Shown: positions 35,495 to 47,399, numbered from the stretch's first letter. The stretch: DNA of 64,000 nt from Druceiella hillmani (GCA_039881145.1 JAYKKI010000023.1:4750501-4814500), one strand, 5' to 3'. The notes: generated by a model not told the origin, from the letters alone. A program made the numbers and translations.

Positions 35495-36440
35495 AGAAAT
35501 AGAAATATGACAATAAATTGTAAATGTTATTTTATATATGATATAAAATTTGCTATGTTGTATTTAAAAAAAATGTCGTCTGCGTGGCCAGGCCACGTTA
35601 GCGGCAGAAGGTCACAGCTCGACACGATGCGTATGAAATATAAAAATAAATTGTAAATGTCATTTTATATATATTATATAAAATTTGCTATGTTGTATTT
35701 AAAAAAAATGTCGTCTGCGTGGCCAGGTCCACGTAAGCGGCAGAAGGTCACAGCTCGACACGATGCGTATGAAATATAAAAATAAATCGTAAATGTTATT
35801 TTATATATGATGTAAAATTTGCTATGTTGTATTTAAAAAAAATTTCGTCTGCGTGGCCAGGTCCACGTTAGCGGTAGAAGGTCACAGCTCGACACGATGC
35901 GTATGAAATATAAAAATAAATTGTAAATGTTATTTTATATATGATATAAAATTTGCTATGTTGTATTTAAAAAAAATGTCGTCTGCGTGGCCAGGTCCAC
36001 GTTAGCGGCAGAAGGTCACAGCTCGACACGATGCGTATGAAATATAAAAATAAATCGTAAATGTTATTTTATATATGATGTAAAATTTGCTATGTTGTAT
36101 TTAAAAAAAATTTCGTCTGCGTGGCCAGGTCCACGTTAGCGGTAGAAGGTCACAGCTCGACACGATGCGTATGAAATATAAAAATAAATTGTAAATGTTA
36201 TTTTATATATGATATAAAATTTGCTATGTTGTATTTAAAAAAAATGTCGTCTGCGTGGCCAGGTCCACGTTAGCGGCAGAAGGTCACAGCTCGACTCGAT
36301 GCGTATGAAATATAAAAATAAATTGTAAATGTTATTTTATATATGATATAAAATTTTGCTATGCTGTGTTTAAAAAAATGTTGTCTGCGTGGCCAGGTCC
36401 ACTTTAGCGGCAGAAGGTCACAGCTCAACACGATGCGTAT
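35495..36440. repeat. 134-bp satellite array, seven monomers
   Basis: TGCGTGGCCAGG anchors monomers at 35581, 35716, 35850, 35984, 36118, 36252 and 36386 (135, then 134-bp steps). Each monomer joins an AT-rich half to a GC-rich half containing GCGGCAGAAGGTCACAGC. Two monomer types alternate: type A has AAATGTCG and GCGGCAG; type B has AAATTTCG, GATGTAAAA and GCGGTAG, giving A-A-B-A-B-A then a diverged end. The first monomer has the perfect dyad CGTGGCCAGGCCACG; later ones gain a T. No coding capacity. Confidence 0.97.
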
Positions 36441-37151
36441 ATTGAGTTCACAGTGTAAGCTGAATATTTATGATAAAAACAATGACGTCTCCTCCCCTTG
36501 TGCATAATTTATGACAATATGTGTTTTCAACGCGTGGAAAACAAAGTTGTCGGCGATTTTCTCGGCCTATCGGATTTCTAATAGATGCCGTGTAACCGCC
36601 GGTTCACGGCAAAGTGCTGGGTTTCTACGTTCAAAATGTTAATTTGTCACTTGGGTCGCGTCGTCGGTTGTTTAAATTTAAGAAGCTGAAGTTGTACTTT
36701 GCGTTTTAAAAGCAGCCATTTGAAGTATCATAATTATAAGATAAGTTTTAGTTGAGGCCTTTGGTTTGGAGGTGTGTGGAGGAGGAGGAGATTTGTTTTA
36801 TGCCCGTTTTATTTCCCAGCAAATGAAGCAATCTGAAAGTCAGTTAGTCCATCTGAAATTGTGGTACAAAATCAAAATTCAAAAGTTTAAGTTACTATTT
36901 TTTCATTGTGAAAGTTTTATAACATAAGACAACAAAGTTTTATAACGTAAGATATCGACATAAAAACATCTATTTTGTGTTGATTATTGCTGACATATTG
37001 TCGATGTATCAAGCCCTTCCGAAAAAAAATACATGGAAAATAGGTAAAATTAAAACATATGAAGGCTGTTTAAAACAAATCTTTGGGTTTACTTAAATTT
37101 GTGTCGGTGTACCGTAACAACATCCGAAATCAGTTGCTGCGCTGAACAGTG
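36441..37151. other. Mixed stretch; GC-richer patch 36530-36680
   Basis: A CpG-containing patch (GTCGGCGATTTTCTCGGCC, CCGCCGGTTCACGGC) follows the satellite and may be regulatory. The rest is background, with AGTTTTATAAC repeated around 36910-36945. Confidence 0.4.
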
Positions 37152-37532
37152 TCAGAATAATAAGATTCTGAACACTGTGCAATGCATTAAAAATATAAGA
37201 ATGAAATGAAGTATTTCTAATATTTTTTGCTGCCTTTTACTTTTGAAAAGCTTTTTGCCTCTCCTGTAAAACTGCAGCTTTTTTGAAACTAATTTAGTTG
37301 TGCTCCTGGCTTTAAAATATGAAATTATACTAGTAATTTTTACGTTTCTTGGTCTACTAAAGATATCCTTATTAATATAGTGAGAAAGATTTCCAAGTAA
37401 AATATTTGAATTTCTTATTAAACGTAATAAGACAAGAGTCCGCAATGCACATAACGTCAAATGATTTAAAAATCGGCTGAAAATTGATTTGAAATTATTT
37501 TCTACTATTTTACCAAGTACGTCAAAGCACAA
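37152..37532 (-). pseudogene. Unrecognised 126-codon frame, possibly retroelement-derived
   Basis: This minus-strand frame is long for such AT-rich DNA. Its spacing of LRTLVLLRLIRNSN, then an NKDIFSRPRN stretch, then basic YFKARSTTKLVS and YRRGKKLFKSKRQQK faintly resembles the C-terminal tail of some non-LTR retrotransposon polyproteins. There is no diagnostic motif, no upstream reverse-transcriptase core in frame, and codon use matches background. It may simply be a chance frame. Confidence 0.25.
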
Positions 37533-38824
37533 GAATTAGACCATGAAATATCTTGACCTATGTCAACACATTCCTCTTTCAGCAAGTTTACAATTTTCAT
37601 TCATCATCTTCAAAGTCCCAACTTCCAACTTCCCGACTTCCCGTCATCCAACCAAAGTTTTCTCAAGGGTGTGTACTTGGAAAAGACATTGTTTTCTTCC
37701 GATTATTGTCAAACATGATTTTTCTCCAGCATGAAAATCCTCCCTATTCTTTTACTTTTAGCTATTAGTTGAACGTAGATTCGAATATTCTTTCAATGTT
37801 TTAATTTATCTTATACACAAGCTTTTACGCAAAGCTCCACTGGAAAGAAAATGGTAAACTTAAATTTTAGTGACAGAATGGCTTTTTCTCTTGCAACCCA
37901 ACGCTATTCATAGCGCTTCCTTCTTATTTGCACTCTAGGACACCTCTCATAAACATTAACATAGCTCTGTAACCTCAGTATATGCACTAAAATTTAACAA
38001 ACGAAAAACTTTCAGTAGAAATAGCATACATGATAGCAAAAACTGGGTCACAATAAATAAATAATGTCGAATTCGAGTTACAAGTGAGCAGACAAAAAGA
38101 TAGACTGTTGTATAAATATAGATTAATTTCATGAATCTTATTTTACACAATGCATCGTTTAGCCGGCTCACAAATGCTCGTAATCCCATTTCGATTGTAT
38201 TGATCTTGCTTTAATTATACTTTAAGCCCTGATATTAAAAACCTACATTTACTTCCATATATAAGCGTAATAAAGGGTATTTTTCTTACAATGCGCTTTT
38301 GTTTGCGAGTCCTTTTAAATTACCGTTCATTGTATTTCATGTTTTACATGTGTAAATATAGAGATGAGATATATGGAGATGAGATATGGAGCACTATATA
38401 TCCTATATTTTAGGTTTTTTGGTTTTTAGATGACTTTCACATCCAATTATAAGTCTTTTATTTAGCGGAAGTTTTTTTTAACGTTCCAGGTATGAAAACA
38501 ACCATGATAAGAAAGTTGTGAAAAAAGTATTTGGTTTTGTATTTTTTCTAAATTAGGCATATATTATTTTTATAATTTATTTGTTTTTTTGATTATTACG
38601 TCAGAGTCATAGTGCGTGTTTTGTTTTACGCACGATTGTCTGTTTACGATTCATTATTGTATGTGCATTAAATTTGATTAATTTCGTGTCGCGCATGACT
38701 TTTATTCTTGGCCTGTTATTTTGTTTAATTCGTAATTGGAGCGACGCGATCGTGACGGGTTTAGGTACCAATCTGATCATGTTAATACTTGCTATTATTT
38801 TTCCGGTATTCGTGTAGTACATAA

Positions 38825-38826
<2 letters not shown>
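37533..38826. other. AT-rich stretch, no gene called
   Basis: Open frames of 60-77 codons occur at 37543-37768 (+) and 37956-38189 (-), without features. GAGATGAGATATATGGAGATG near 38362 is a short direct repeat. Confidence 0.5.

Positions 38827-38903
<77 letters not shown>
38827..38903. repeat. (TA)n microsatellite
   Basis: A pure TA tract of about 76 bp immediately abuts the 5' side of a family A repeat copy. Confidence 0.97.
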
Positions 38904-38905
<2 letters not shown>

Positions 38906-39310
38906 ACATTTTAACAGAGTGAATTCTGTACATGGAAAATATTTAAAAAAGTGATTGATTTAACGAATGGAATGATAGTAGAGGTGAGAAAACCGGTTTT
39001 TAGAATTTTTGTCTGTTTGTGTGTTAATTTGTTCTTCAATCACACAAAATCTACTGCACAGGTTTTGATGAAATTTGGTATGGTAATAGTTGATACCCTG
39101 GGGCAACATATGGGGTAATTTTTATCTGATATAAAACGCACCCTAATTTGGTGAATATTACGATATCGGTACTGCCAACGCCATCTATTAGTGTTTTAGT
39201 AAACTTTATGTTTATAGAATTCTGGGAGAATAAAAAAAATAAAAAGAAAACAAAAAATAATAAATTTTTTTGTGTCGAATTCCACGCGAACTACGTTGCA
39301 ATATGATTAT
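38904..39310 (+). mobile_element. Interspersed repeat family A, fullest copy
   Basis: Following the TA tract come AGAGTGAATTCTGTACATGG, a GTCTGTTTGTGTGTTAATTT block, AAATCTACTGCACAGG, TTTTGATGAAATTTGGTATG, AACGCCATCTATTAGTGTTT, an AATTCTGGGAGAA block and a terminal GAATTCCACGCGAACTACG. Every block is found again, in inverted order, at 54390-54770. The TTTTGATGAAATTTGGTA phrase is one I remember from widespread insect repeats. No protein is encoded. Confidence 0.82.
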
Positions 39311-39799
39311 ATTGTACTTGTTAAACGTTTTGACTTACGTGTTATATGTTGATGAATTAATAATAAATAAGTTCATCTCTTATTTTTGGCGTTCTCCTAT
39401 AATTATACCAAAGAATAGTATCATTTCTGCGTGCCGTAATACGAAAAAACACTGCACATAGATGACAAAATCTTGAGAAAGTTTATTTTTCGCTTGAAAA
39501 CTTTATATAGATGAAGTGCAAACTTGAATATAATTATGAATTTATATATTTTTAATTACGAAATGGTGCTCCTCTGTCTACATGTGATAGCACTATCGTT
39601 TGGAGACTCTGTTGCCAATAAATTAATATAAAGAAACAACTTGATACCGTTTTTACGGCAACGGACTAACGAGTAAATAAAGACATTAAAATGAAAATGG
39701 CATTTAGAGAGGGCTAATAAAAATGCTGAAAGCATATTTTCTTATATAACAAAGCTGCACGCGCTCCTAATATATAATTCGGTAAATAAAAACATAAAC
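39311..39799. other. AT-rich stretch, nothing recognised
   Basis: Background sequence; no supported frame. Confidence 0.55.
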
Positions 39800-40130
39800 T
39801 CATACAGGGCATTCTCATCCAGAGTGCATTTCGCGGCCAAACTCGAAGACGCAACAAAACGCTTGCTAATTTTAAAACGGCGACACGCGACAACGGGCTG
39901 ACAGCCCGCGAATACCCAGACTGCGCCATAAATCGCGCCCGCCCGCCTGGAGGATGTCAAAATATTATAAAAATTCCACTACGTTCAATATATTACGATC
40001 ATTTTATGTCTCTCGTATTCGTTTACACTCGCGCCGACAAGAAAAAAAAAGTAACGAAAAAAGAAAACCTGGCGAAAAATCAAGTATGGGATGCGCCGCT
40101 GTCGCGTCGCCGTCATGTCTATTTATTCGC
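39800..40130. promoter_or_regulatory. GC-richer island, possible regulatory element
   Basis: CpG-rich sequence includes CGGGCTGACAGCCCG, a GC dyad at about 39894-39908, and GCCATAAATCGCG, a CAD/Abd-B-like CATAAA context. Open frames lie on both strands, none with a recognisable domain. Confidence 0.35.
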
Positions 40131-41185
40131 GAAAATTCTGAAATGATGACTAAGGTTACAGATGAAAACTGTTTCATGTGTTTTTGCTGCAAAAACTGAA
40201 CAGATTTTGCTGCAAGGAAAATTTAAAGGCATTACATCTGCTGCGAGCGATCAGTTATATTCAGATGCTAATAATGGTAGAATAAAAATTGACTTGCATG
40301 ATATTCGAGGATCAAAACTGGAGAAATTTTTTTAGATAGATCTAATATAAAGTATTCAAGATGTCGACTAAAAATTTCCAATCACCATCTCATGGAAAGA
40401 AAATTCCATAGAAATTAATCCAAAAATAAATTTGTAAACATACAAACACAGAAAAAAATAAAAAGAACGTCAAATTTGACTCAATCCATAAAAATTAACA
40501 TCCACTTCATAGAAGTAATACACTATAGATTTTCCTATTCTATGGAAGATCAGAATTTTTTTATTTTATTGGCACGTTGACTATTCTGAATTTATAGCGT
40601 TTCTGTTCCGCTGATCCATTCCATAGAAGTGTATAGAACCTATTGACCATTCTGATTTCCAAAGAAGAATCATTATATAAAGTTGAGTCATTTCATAGTT
40701 TTGATCCTTTTCACGGATGAGTTTAGGCCTTTTAAAATTGTAAATAATTATATAACTTTAAATATATAGATTTTAATCTGTATTGAAACTATAGAAAAAA
40801 AATTATGAAATTAACGTTTATCAATTTCAATAATTTTGTGATCGGATATATAGTTGGAGTATAATATATGTATGATAGTTCTCTGTAAAAGTGATTGATA
40901 TTTTTTATATTATTACTCATATTTTATGAATTTGCTTAAAACTCTGATGAAGTTAATTGTTTTTATATATGTAAATTGAATGAAATGATTAGAAATTTGC
41001 ATATACTATATATATAGTGGTGGTCTATTTTACAATTGTTCTCAATTTTTTGGATTAAGTCAAATATTGGGGTTTTTTACATTGGTATATAGTTTAGGTG
41101 CCTAGAAATAATTTAATTGCGATTTTTGTTTAAAAGAATCTGAAGCTTTTCTTGTTTTGAGTAAATAAAATTTAAGTAGCTATAG
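40131..41185. other. AT-rich stretch, scattered CATAGAA motifs
   Basis: Between about 40370 and 40720 the words CATAGAA, CTATGGAA and CCATAGAAG recur irregularly, possibly the remains of a very old tandem array. Nothing else is supported. Confidence 0.4.
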
Positions 41186-41386
41186 GAAGAAGACGATGAG
41201 AATGTTGTAGAATATCTTAAAGCGAGCTTCCTAGCTGGGAAACTTGTTGCGGAACAGTTGTCTGACCGGAAAAGGTGTGGGGCCACGAAATGTCGACGAC
41301 TCGAAGAAATAAACAAGAACAGACATGTTTTAATCGGACGCATTGAGCCACCGATCTGTAGCAATATTCTCGAAATTTGCAATTGA
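41186..41386 (+). CDS. Candidate terminal coding exon, 66 codons, no ATG
   Basis: From 41186 a frame stays open for 66 codons to TGA at 41384-41386. It is GC-richer than its flanks and sits directly behind CTATAG, a possible splice acceptor. In-frame stops end immediately upstream, so without splicing it has no start. The peptide begins EEDDENVVEYLKASFLAGKL and continues with VAEQLSDRK and IGRIEPPICSNILEIC; it is mixed charged and hydrophobic like a folded domain. I do not recognise it. The upstream pyrimidine tract is weak, and minus-strand frames over the same bases are probably shadows. It may be an exon, a relic or chance. Confidence 0.28.
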   Translation, partial: EEDDENVVEYLKASFLAGKLVAEQLSDRKRCGATKCRRLEEINKNRHVLIGRIEPPICSNILEICN

Positions 41387-42069
41387 ATATGTTTTGTGGC
41401 GAAGTGAAACTGTTGGAAAGCAAGTCGAGAATGTCACAGTATATTTGGTTTCATAAATTTTCACGAGCTAAAAGCACACTTCGTGAACTGAAATACGGTC
41501 TAATATTAAAACAAATTTAATTTTTTTTTTGAATAGCCAGTTATTAAATATTAATTTAATACTTTCGAAAATTTAGTTAGAAATAAAGTTTGTAGAAACA
41601 TGAGTTTACCTTTAATAATTAATCGTTAAGTATTGATTACATGAAAATAATGGCTACAAGAATAAAAAATGTTATGGGTTTCAATAAAACAGTATAACAG
41701 TTTAATTAATAAAAAGGTATTTTGAATTTTGGTATAACTAAATAACAATCCATTATTGACAAATTTACGCTAAGTGATTAAGCTAATAATGAAACGTAGA
41801 GCAAGGTTTATGGAAAGTTGTTAAAATAGTGTGGTTTTTGGGTCCGTAGTGTGAAACAGGGAAACCATATGCTTTCCTTGTATTCCTCCGTTCGTTTGCT
41901 AACAGAAGTTGCTAGGTTATAGATATATGTGCCTGAAATTTTCCAAGTAACTATTTTAAATTCAGGGTTCTCAATATATTAATATGTAGCAACACGTTGA
42001 AAAAATAGGCCACAATAAAATGAAGGATCCATTTTTCATTTTTACGTCCCATTTGCAAAATATTTAGCT
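41387..42069. other. AT-rich stretch, nothing recognised
   Basis: Background sequence; no repeats or frames supported. Confidence 0.55.
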
Positions 42070-42413
42070 TTAAAATAATGTGAAATATGTCCTCGATCTC
42101 TAATTTTTCAACCGTAAATTTGAGAAAATTTAAAAACAAAGATTGATTTCATTTGACGTTTTAATTAAAATTATTTTTTTATTGTGTAGCGGCTATTTGC
42201 AGAGATATTGACAATGGAATACGATTTTTGGTCAATTTCTATTATCAACTTAGTATGTGTTTAAAATAATGTAAAATATGTACCCGTCTCTAATTTTTTA
42301 ACCGTGAATTTTAGAAAATTTAAAAACAAAGATTGATTTTGTTTGACGTTTTAATTAAAATGATTTTGGAATACGATTTTTGGTCAATTTCTATTATCAA
42401 CTTACTATGTGTT
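42070..42413. repeat. Imperfect tandem duplication, second copy internally deleted
   Basis: AAAATAATGTGAAATATGT near 42072 returns as AAAATAATGTAAAATATGT near 42262. AATACGATTTTTGGTCAATT and CTATTATCAACTTA occur in both copies. The second copy lacks about 50 bp of the first, including TTATTGTGTAGCGGC. Confidence 0.9.
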
Positions 42414-42594
42414 AATGTTTTTTTAGAAATAGTCGATTTTGTTAGCAATACTGTCGCGGTGTCGATGGATCGCAAAATGACGCGTGCGAAAATAAAAGTG
42501 AAGGGACACTGATTATAAATTATTCGGCTGTTTGATTATTAAATAAATTATAAGATTTACTGTAATTGCTTACTTTATAAGACTTGTTTTTGAT

Positions 42595-42607
42595 ATATAA
42601 ATATATG

Positions 42608-42683
<76 letters not shown>
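42595..42683. repeat. (TA)n microsatellite
   Basis: A TA tract interrupted by TATGTATA units. A 73-codon minus-strand frame through it is artefactual. Confidence 0.95.
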
Positions 42684-42685
<2 letters not shown>

Positions 42686-43299
42686 TTCGCGCACGTTAGC
42701 TTTTGGTTTTTTATACTGTTTATTTAACATAGATGATAAATTTGATGAACGAGAGAGACAACGACAGAATACGTTTGTTTGTATATTATGTAACACCTAA
42801 TGCGAATTTATTTGCAGAAATATACTAAGTAGGTATATGTGAATATATAATTTAAAATATTTGAATTTTAAGAATAAAAATTCTATTTTAGCCTCCATAA
42901 GCTGGTGCCGTTTTTGGAATAAAATTTTAAATAAAAATTCAGACATATCTGACTTTAATCGACGGTTAATTACTAGAGTAAACCATAGTTTTTAAATTTA
43001 GTTTCAAATATTTTGTTTACGATATTTTGTTTATGTTTTAGGGTTTTATTTAGACCACCATATTGCTACAATCGCAGGAAATTTCCTATAAAAACTATCT
43101 GAAATTAATTCTGTAGACTAATAATCTCATGAAAAAGAAAAAATGTGTTAAAAAATCAAAATAAGTTATAAACCAAAAAGCATTTTGAATTAAATTTTAT
43201 ATTAAGTATATCTTATATGTAGGTTACGAGTGTAATCTATTTACGGAAGAAATTAAACTTAGAGCGATGGAAACGCCTATAGATAAGAGAAATTACGTC
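42684..43299. other. AT-rich stretch, nothing recognised
   Basis: Background sequence with no supported features. Confidence 0.55.
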
Positions 43300-43565
43300 A
43301 TCAAGTGATCGGCATCCAAATCCGCAACCGCCATCCCAAGATGCGGTGTCGCGTCGACTCATCCCGATCGGCGTGCGGTGGTGTTTATTATCGATATCGG
43401 GGGTATTTTTGGTCCGATTAACGCTAAATATAAGGACGGGGTCAACGAACTTTGCGCAGCACTTTCAAGTGACAGTCGTGTGCAGACGCGCTACTGCGGA
43501 CGCAGGTTTGCGCGTGTGTGTGCGTTCGGCGCGGGGAGAGGCGGGCGCTAGATAATACAACGTAT
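43300..43565 (+). promoter_or_regulatory. GC-rich island with TATA-like box, possible promoter
   Basis: A TATAAG element at 43429-43434 sits inside a CpG-rich island. About 40 bp downstream is GACAGTCGTGTG, containing a CAGT initiator-like core, and then strongly GC-rich sequence. TATA-to-initiator spacing is slightly longer than usual (about 45 bp to the CAGT A). The pair TTATCGATATCGG also contains a DREF-like ATCGAT core. No exon with a donor is obvious. Promoter identity is inference. Confidence 0.35.
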
Positions 43566-43936
43566 CTAATTTTTACAGATAAAGTTTAAAATGATTGGGA
43601 TCGTTTGTTTACTCATATATTTTTTTAAATTGAATTTGTAGGTTTTCTCGAGATTTGTTTTAAAATATCATTTCCACCAAACAAGTAACAGATGGGCATA
43701 TGAGTTTAAATTTTTCTTAAATGTTATAATGTATTGGTATATAAATTCGACTTAAATTTGTACGATATATGATGAATGAAAACATCACGTGTATACGGAT
43801 ATTCAAAGAAAGAGAAGTTATTATAAGTCCGTATTATATTTTTCTAACTTTTAGGTTAATCGTTTTTTTAATGATAAAATTATTATCATTATTGTATAAA
43901 ATATAAACCTTTGAAAATAAGTAAATTAAAAAAAAA

Positions 43937-43979
<43 letters not shown>

Positions 43980-44740
43980 GGCATGATAGAGTAATATGCT
44001 TAAATATGATTTAATTATGTCATCGTAATTATCTACTTAATACGGTTTGTTTAGTATGAAAAAATACCTTTGATTCAAAGGCTTTATCAAATATTATGTA
44101 GGCTATACAAAATATGTTATTCTCGCTTAAAATAATGAAAAATTAAAAAAAAATAATCACATTAGATTTACAAGCTTTCATCTATATCACATATTCATTT
44201 AGACTATAGGTACAAATTATTCAATATTAGACTTCTTTACAATTCTACCCACCATTCGATTACTCGGTAATGCTTCCTTTTACGAATTAACTCGTGCATT
44301 GATTTTAATCACCATCGTCGCTGGTTCAACATCTCTTTGTTGGATTTCGACCTTCTAAAGAGGTTTTTCACAGGCTATCTTGAAAAATAAAATGGTCAGT
44401 AAAATGCAGGATTTTATAGTCTCAAAATCTCTGTCAGTTATGTCGTTCTATCTGGTCTCGGTCTTATTTTTGGCTTTTGATCAATTCTTATTTATTCACT
44501 CATTATTCGTCTTAAATTAGTTTTTCATTCTGTTAGGCGCATTGAAATTTTGTCTATTATTAAAAATTATAAAGGGCGCCCCTCAGATGCATCTAAGAGT
44601 TACTCTTTGAAATACTACAAAAGCTTTTTCTTATTTCCAATCGGTGCTTAAGTTTCAGCAGTATAATTTAAAATACATTTCAGTAGAAATTGTAATGAAG
44701 CTTTTTTTTTAAGAAATAAACGCTATTATACGATATTAAA
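43566..44740. other. AT-rich stretch with (TA)n
   Basis: A (TA)n tract lies at 43939-43977. No supported gene or further repeat. Confidence 0.6.
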
Positions 44741-44747
44741 CCGCTCA

Positions 44748-44841
44748 ATGGACCCAACGTTCCCCTTCGCACACGGGCCCGTTCTGTACCACAGCATCAG
44801 CTCCGTCGCGTTTAGAGATCAAATGGAGCCCGGCGGATCGC
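44748..44841 (+). CDS. Candidate first coding exon (31 codons) in a GC-rich island
   Basis: ATG in the context CTCAATGG begins a GC-rich frame with coding-like codon use: MDPTFPFAHGPVLYHSISSV followed by AFRDQMEPGGS. It reaches a GTGAGT donor at 44842-44847. The frame also stays open without splicing to 45029 (93 codons), becoming Arg/Ser-rich. The short Pro/Gly-containing N-terminus would suit the first exon of a regulatory protein, but I do not recognise it. GTGAGTCAG overlaps an AP-1 motif, so the same bases could instead belong to an enhancer. No acceptor-linked partner exon is visible. Confidence 0.28.
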
Positions 44842-46139
44842 GTGAGTCAGCGTCGGCGCGTCATTTTTGCACGGCCTCCGTGCCAGTTTCACATTATTCC
44901 CTCTTTAAATTCGAGAGGTTACGCGTAAAGTTTATTTCTCTCCAGACGGTAGACGATTTTGGATTTCGAGACGAGCGCGTGACTGGCGCGCGTGGTATGT
45001 CGCGAATGATTCTACGTATCTATAGGTAGCATACCACCTATATATACGTAAAAGTACTCACAACACTAGTGTATATTAATTGTATATGTAAAGAGGTAAT
45101 TTCTGCTACATTGTTCTATCAGAATACTTGCAAACCGCATGTACGCATGTCGGCAATATAATTCATTAAGTATAGTTTTAAATTTGAACAATGTATGTGT
45201 CAATTGATTCATAGCCGTGAACTTCGATAATTACGCAAAATCAGGTCAATCGATTGTATATTTTTTATTTGTTCCTGGACACTCCACTCAAGTTATTATG
45301 CGTGATTATCTTTATCGCATCAGTTCGATCCATTCTTGCAAGGGACTTTTCTAAATCTAGTTATTTTCTTCGATAACTGTAGACATGGATCGATTGTAGA
45401 TATTTCTAATATGAATAGTTTACACATATTACCTGTTTATTTACAAATATATATATATATATATATATAATATTTTAATAAAAATTACGAGACATATTTT
45501 ATTTGCAATGGCTTTATTTTCTGTTATAAATAAAATCGTGAATAATACTAGTTTATGTGGCTGAAAATAAACAACCAAACTTTAGTGATAAAATAAATAT
45601 TTAACTTACCAGAAACAATGATCAATTTGATGGTAATTTTGTGCAAAACGATCAGAAAACCTTTTAAAAGATCAGAAACTAAAAAAGAAAAACATAAGTG
45701 AAATCACCAGTATCACAAATTTATAATTACAAATTTATGAATTACGTTTATTGATTAGAGTTAATTAAAAATATGTGGAAATAAGAACATTTTTTTTTTA
45801 ATTTTTTCCGAGGTGGAATTTGGGATTGGCTACACTCAAAGCTCATTTACTGACAGTTTCTTGAACTACAAATAGAGAAACAGTTGTATGATTCCATTTT
45901 GCTTCTTGGAGATTAAGTATTGATACTCGTATATGATACCTGTATACTGAATTGCATCATATTGTTATTTCCTTTATAGCATATTAAATGATAATAATAT
46001 ACGTATAGGAAAGCGTATCCCCGTGGTCTATAGAATCCAATTTCATCGCGGATAATGCGAAAACAAAGCACTTTATGAATACGAACATAATAATTTCATA
46101 GTGAAATAAGTAGTCTAGTTTAAAAATAAACGACATAAC
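44842..46139. other. Rest of GC island, then AT-rich stretch
   Basis: The island continues to about 45005 with GCGCGTGACTGGCGCGCG. Beyond it is AT-rich background with a (TA)n tract at 45447-45470. Confidence 0.5.
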
Positions 46140-46233
46140 TCGGCGCGGCCCGCTTGACAGTTTATGATGCAAAGTAGATCATAAAATGTTCGCCGGCCGC
46201 CATCTTGTCAGCTATTTTGAAATGAGATTGGCC
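46140..46233 (+). promoter_or_regulatory. Possible promoter: YY1/Pho site and CCAAT box
   Basis: GCCGCCATCTTG at 46196-46207 is an exact match to the known YY1/Pleiohomeotic consensus. An inverted CCAAT (ATTGG, 46228-46232) follows 20 bp later, all in a short CpG-rich patch. The pairing is typical of TATA-less promoters and of Polycomb response elements. It lies directly upstream of an open frame at 46235, which supports a promoter slightly. Confidence 0.4.
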
Positions 46234-46234
46234 G

Positions 46235-46504
46235 TTGCCACGCGTTCCTCAGTATCCACCAGCAGATTTTTTTAAAGTCACAGTCAGAGGCAAAGTCGCA
46301 GTGACTGTCATTGCCAGTGTCACAACCACAGGTATGAAAAATTTCGCGGCCAAAGTCGTAATTGAAAACTTTGACCATGTCAATGCTGCAGATATAGTAA
46401 AAGATGTAATCAAAGATATTGAAAATATGGATGTTTCAGATAATGATAGAAGTAACCTTATCCTCACCGATGCAAGCAGTGGAACTGCTTTAGTAATTAG
46501 TTAA
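46235..46504 (+). CDS. Candidate small protein, unknown
   Basis: A frame starting with TTG is open for 89 codons; the first ATG (46334) gives 57 aa. The peptide has a Val/Thr-rich stretch (VTVRGKVAVTVIASVTTTG), then an acidic helix-like segment ADIVKDVIKDIENMDVSDN, then LILTDASSGTALVIS before the stop. The sequence is GC-richer than its flanks and follows a YY1/CCAAT patch. ACAG|GTATGA at the ATG could also be a splice donor, which would make the upstream part an exon. I recognise no family. It could be a small gene, an exon or a relic. Confidence 0.3.
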   Translation: MPRVPQYPPADFFKVTVRGKVAVTVIASVTTTGMKNFAAKVVIENFDHVNAADIVKDVIKDIENMDVSDNDRSNLILTDASSGTALVIS

Positions 46505-47399
46505 TTAAAAGGAACTTAAAGCGTTAAAGATGGAAGGTAGTCATAAGTAGGACGGTTTGAAACTTCTGCTGTGGATATAGTCGGTGTTTATCATTCTTAT
46601 AGAAGTGAGCTATAATTTCATAGTAATTTAGATATAATTGCACTCAAAAAATGATATTTCATGCAATAATTGTAATGATTCTTCTAGTGATAATCAGCGA
46701 TTCTTGAGGTAGGGAGAAAAGCAGATTCTCGTATTAAAGTTTACCCGAAGCACTTTTTTACAAGAGAAATAACGATATATTGATAAATGTATGCGATTAT
46801 GGCTAAGATATGGAGTTGAAAATTTCTTTCGATGTCAATTTTAATATTAATTTTAAGACTATCAATGGCCAAAACAGGATAATGTATGCAGTGGCAAATT
46901 TATACGTTACACGCTTCATTAAATTAACATATGATGTATAGTTCCTGATCAGTTTCGTCTTTACAACTTTCATCTTTGTATTGACTTGGAGATTCATAAT
47001 CGTCGTCTTTAATAGGCGTTTCGAGCTCTCTGGTAACGCCATTTTTGCTTAAATGTAAAAACATAAAGGATTATTATTTTTTTAAGATTATTTTTTTGTT
47101 ACTAAATTAATATTTCTTGTGTTTATTTTCTGAATAATATACGATTTTGAAGCTTCTTCTGTTTTTATTAATATTAAAAGAAGATTGACATAGTTCCTAA
47201 CTATAGACCGGTTAAGATTTTAAAGGATTTTGATTTAATATGTTGCAGAATCGGAAGCCTTTTAATTTATAAATAACCTCAGTTACAAAGCGGCGGAACT
47301 GTCCTGTCGACAAGCGTAAAGTGGACGGAGCCAAACCGAAAGATAGTTTAATGTAAATTAATGTTGTCATATATTATTTGAAAATAATATTATTATAAA
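46505..47399. other. AT-rich stretch, no gene called
   Basis: A minus-strand 79-codon frame at 46803-47042 has no recognisable feature. A GC-richer patch lies at about 47285-47340. Confidence 0.5.

Noticed and set aside
37553..37768. QGCVLG resembling the PQGSVLGP motif of reverse transcriptases
   Set aside because: Only six residues match; flanking residues and the expected YADD region are absent.
39714..39960. Two overlapping minus-strand frames of about 70 codons
   Set aside because: They overlap in different frames within a GC island and show no signature.
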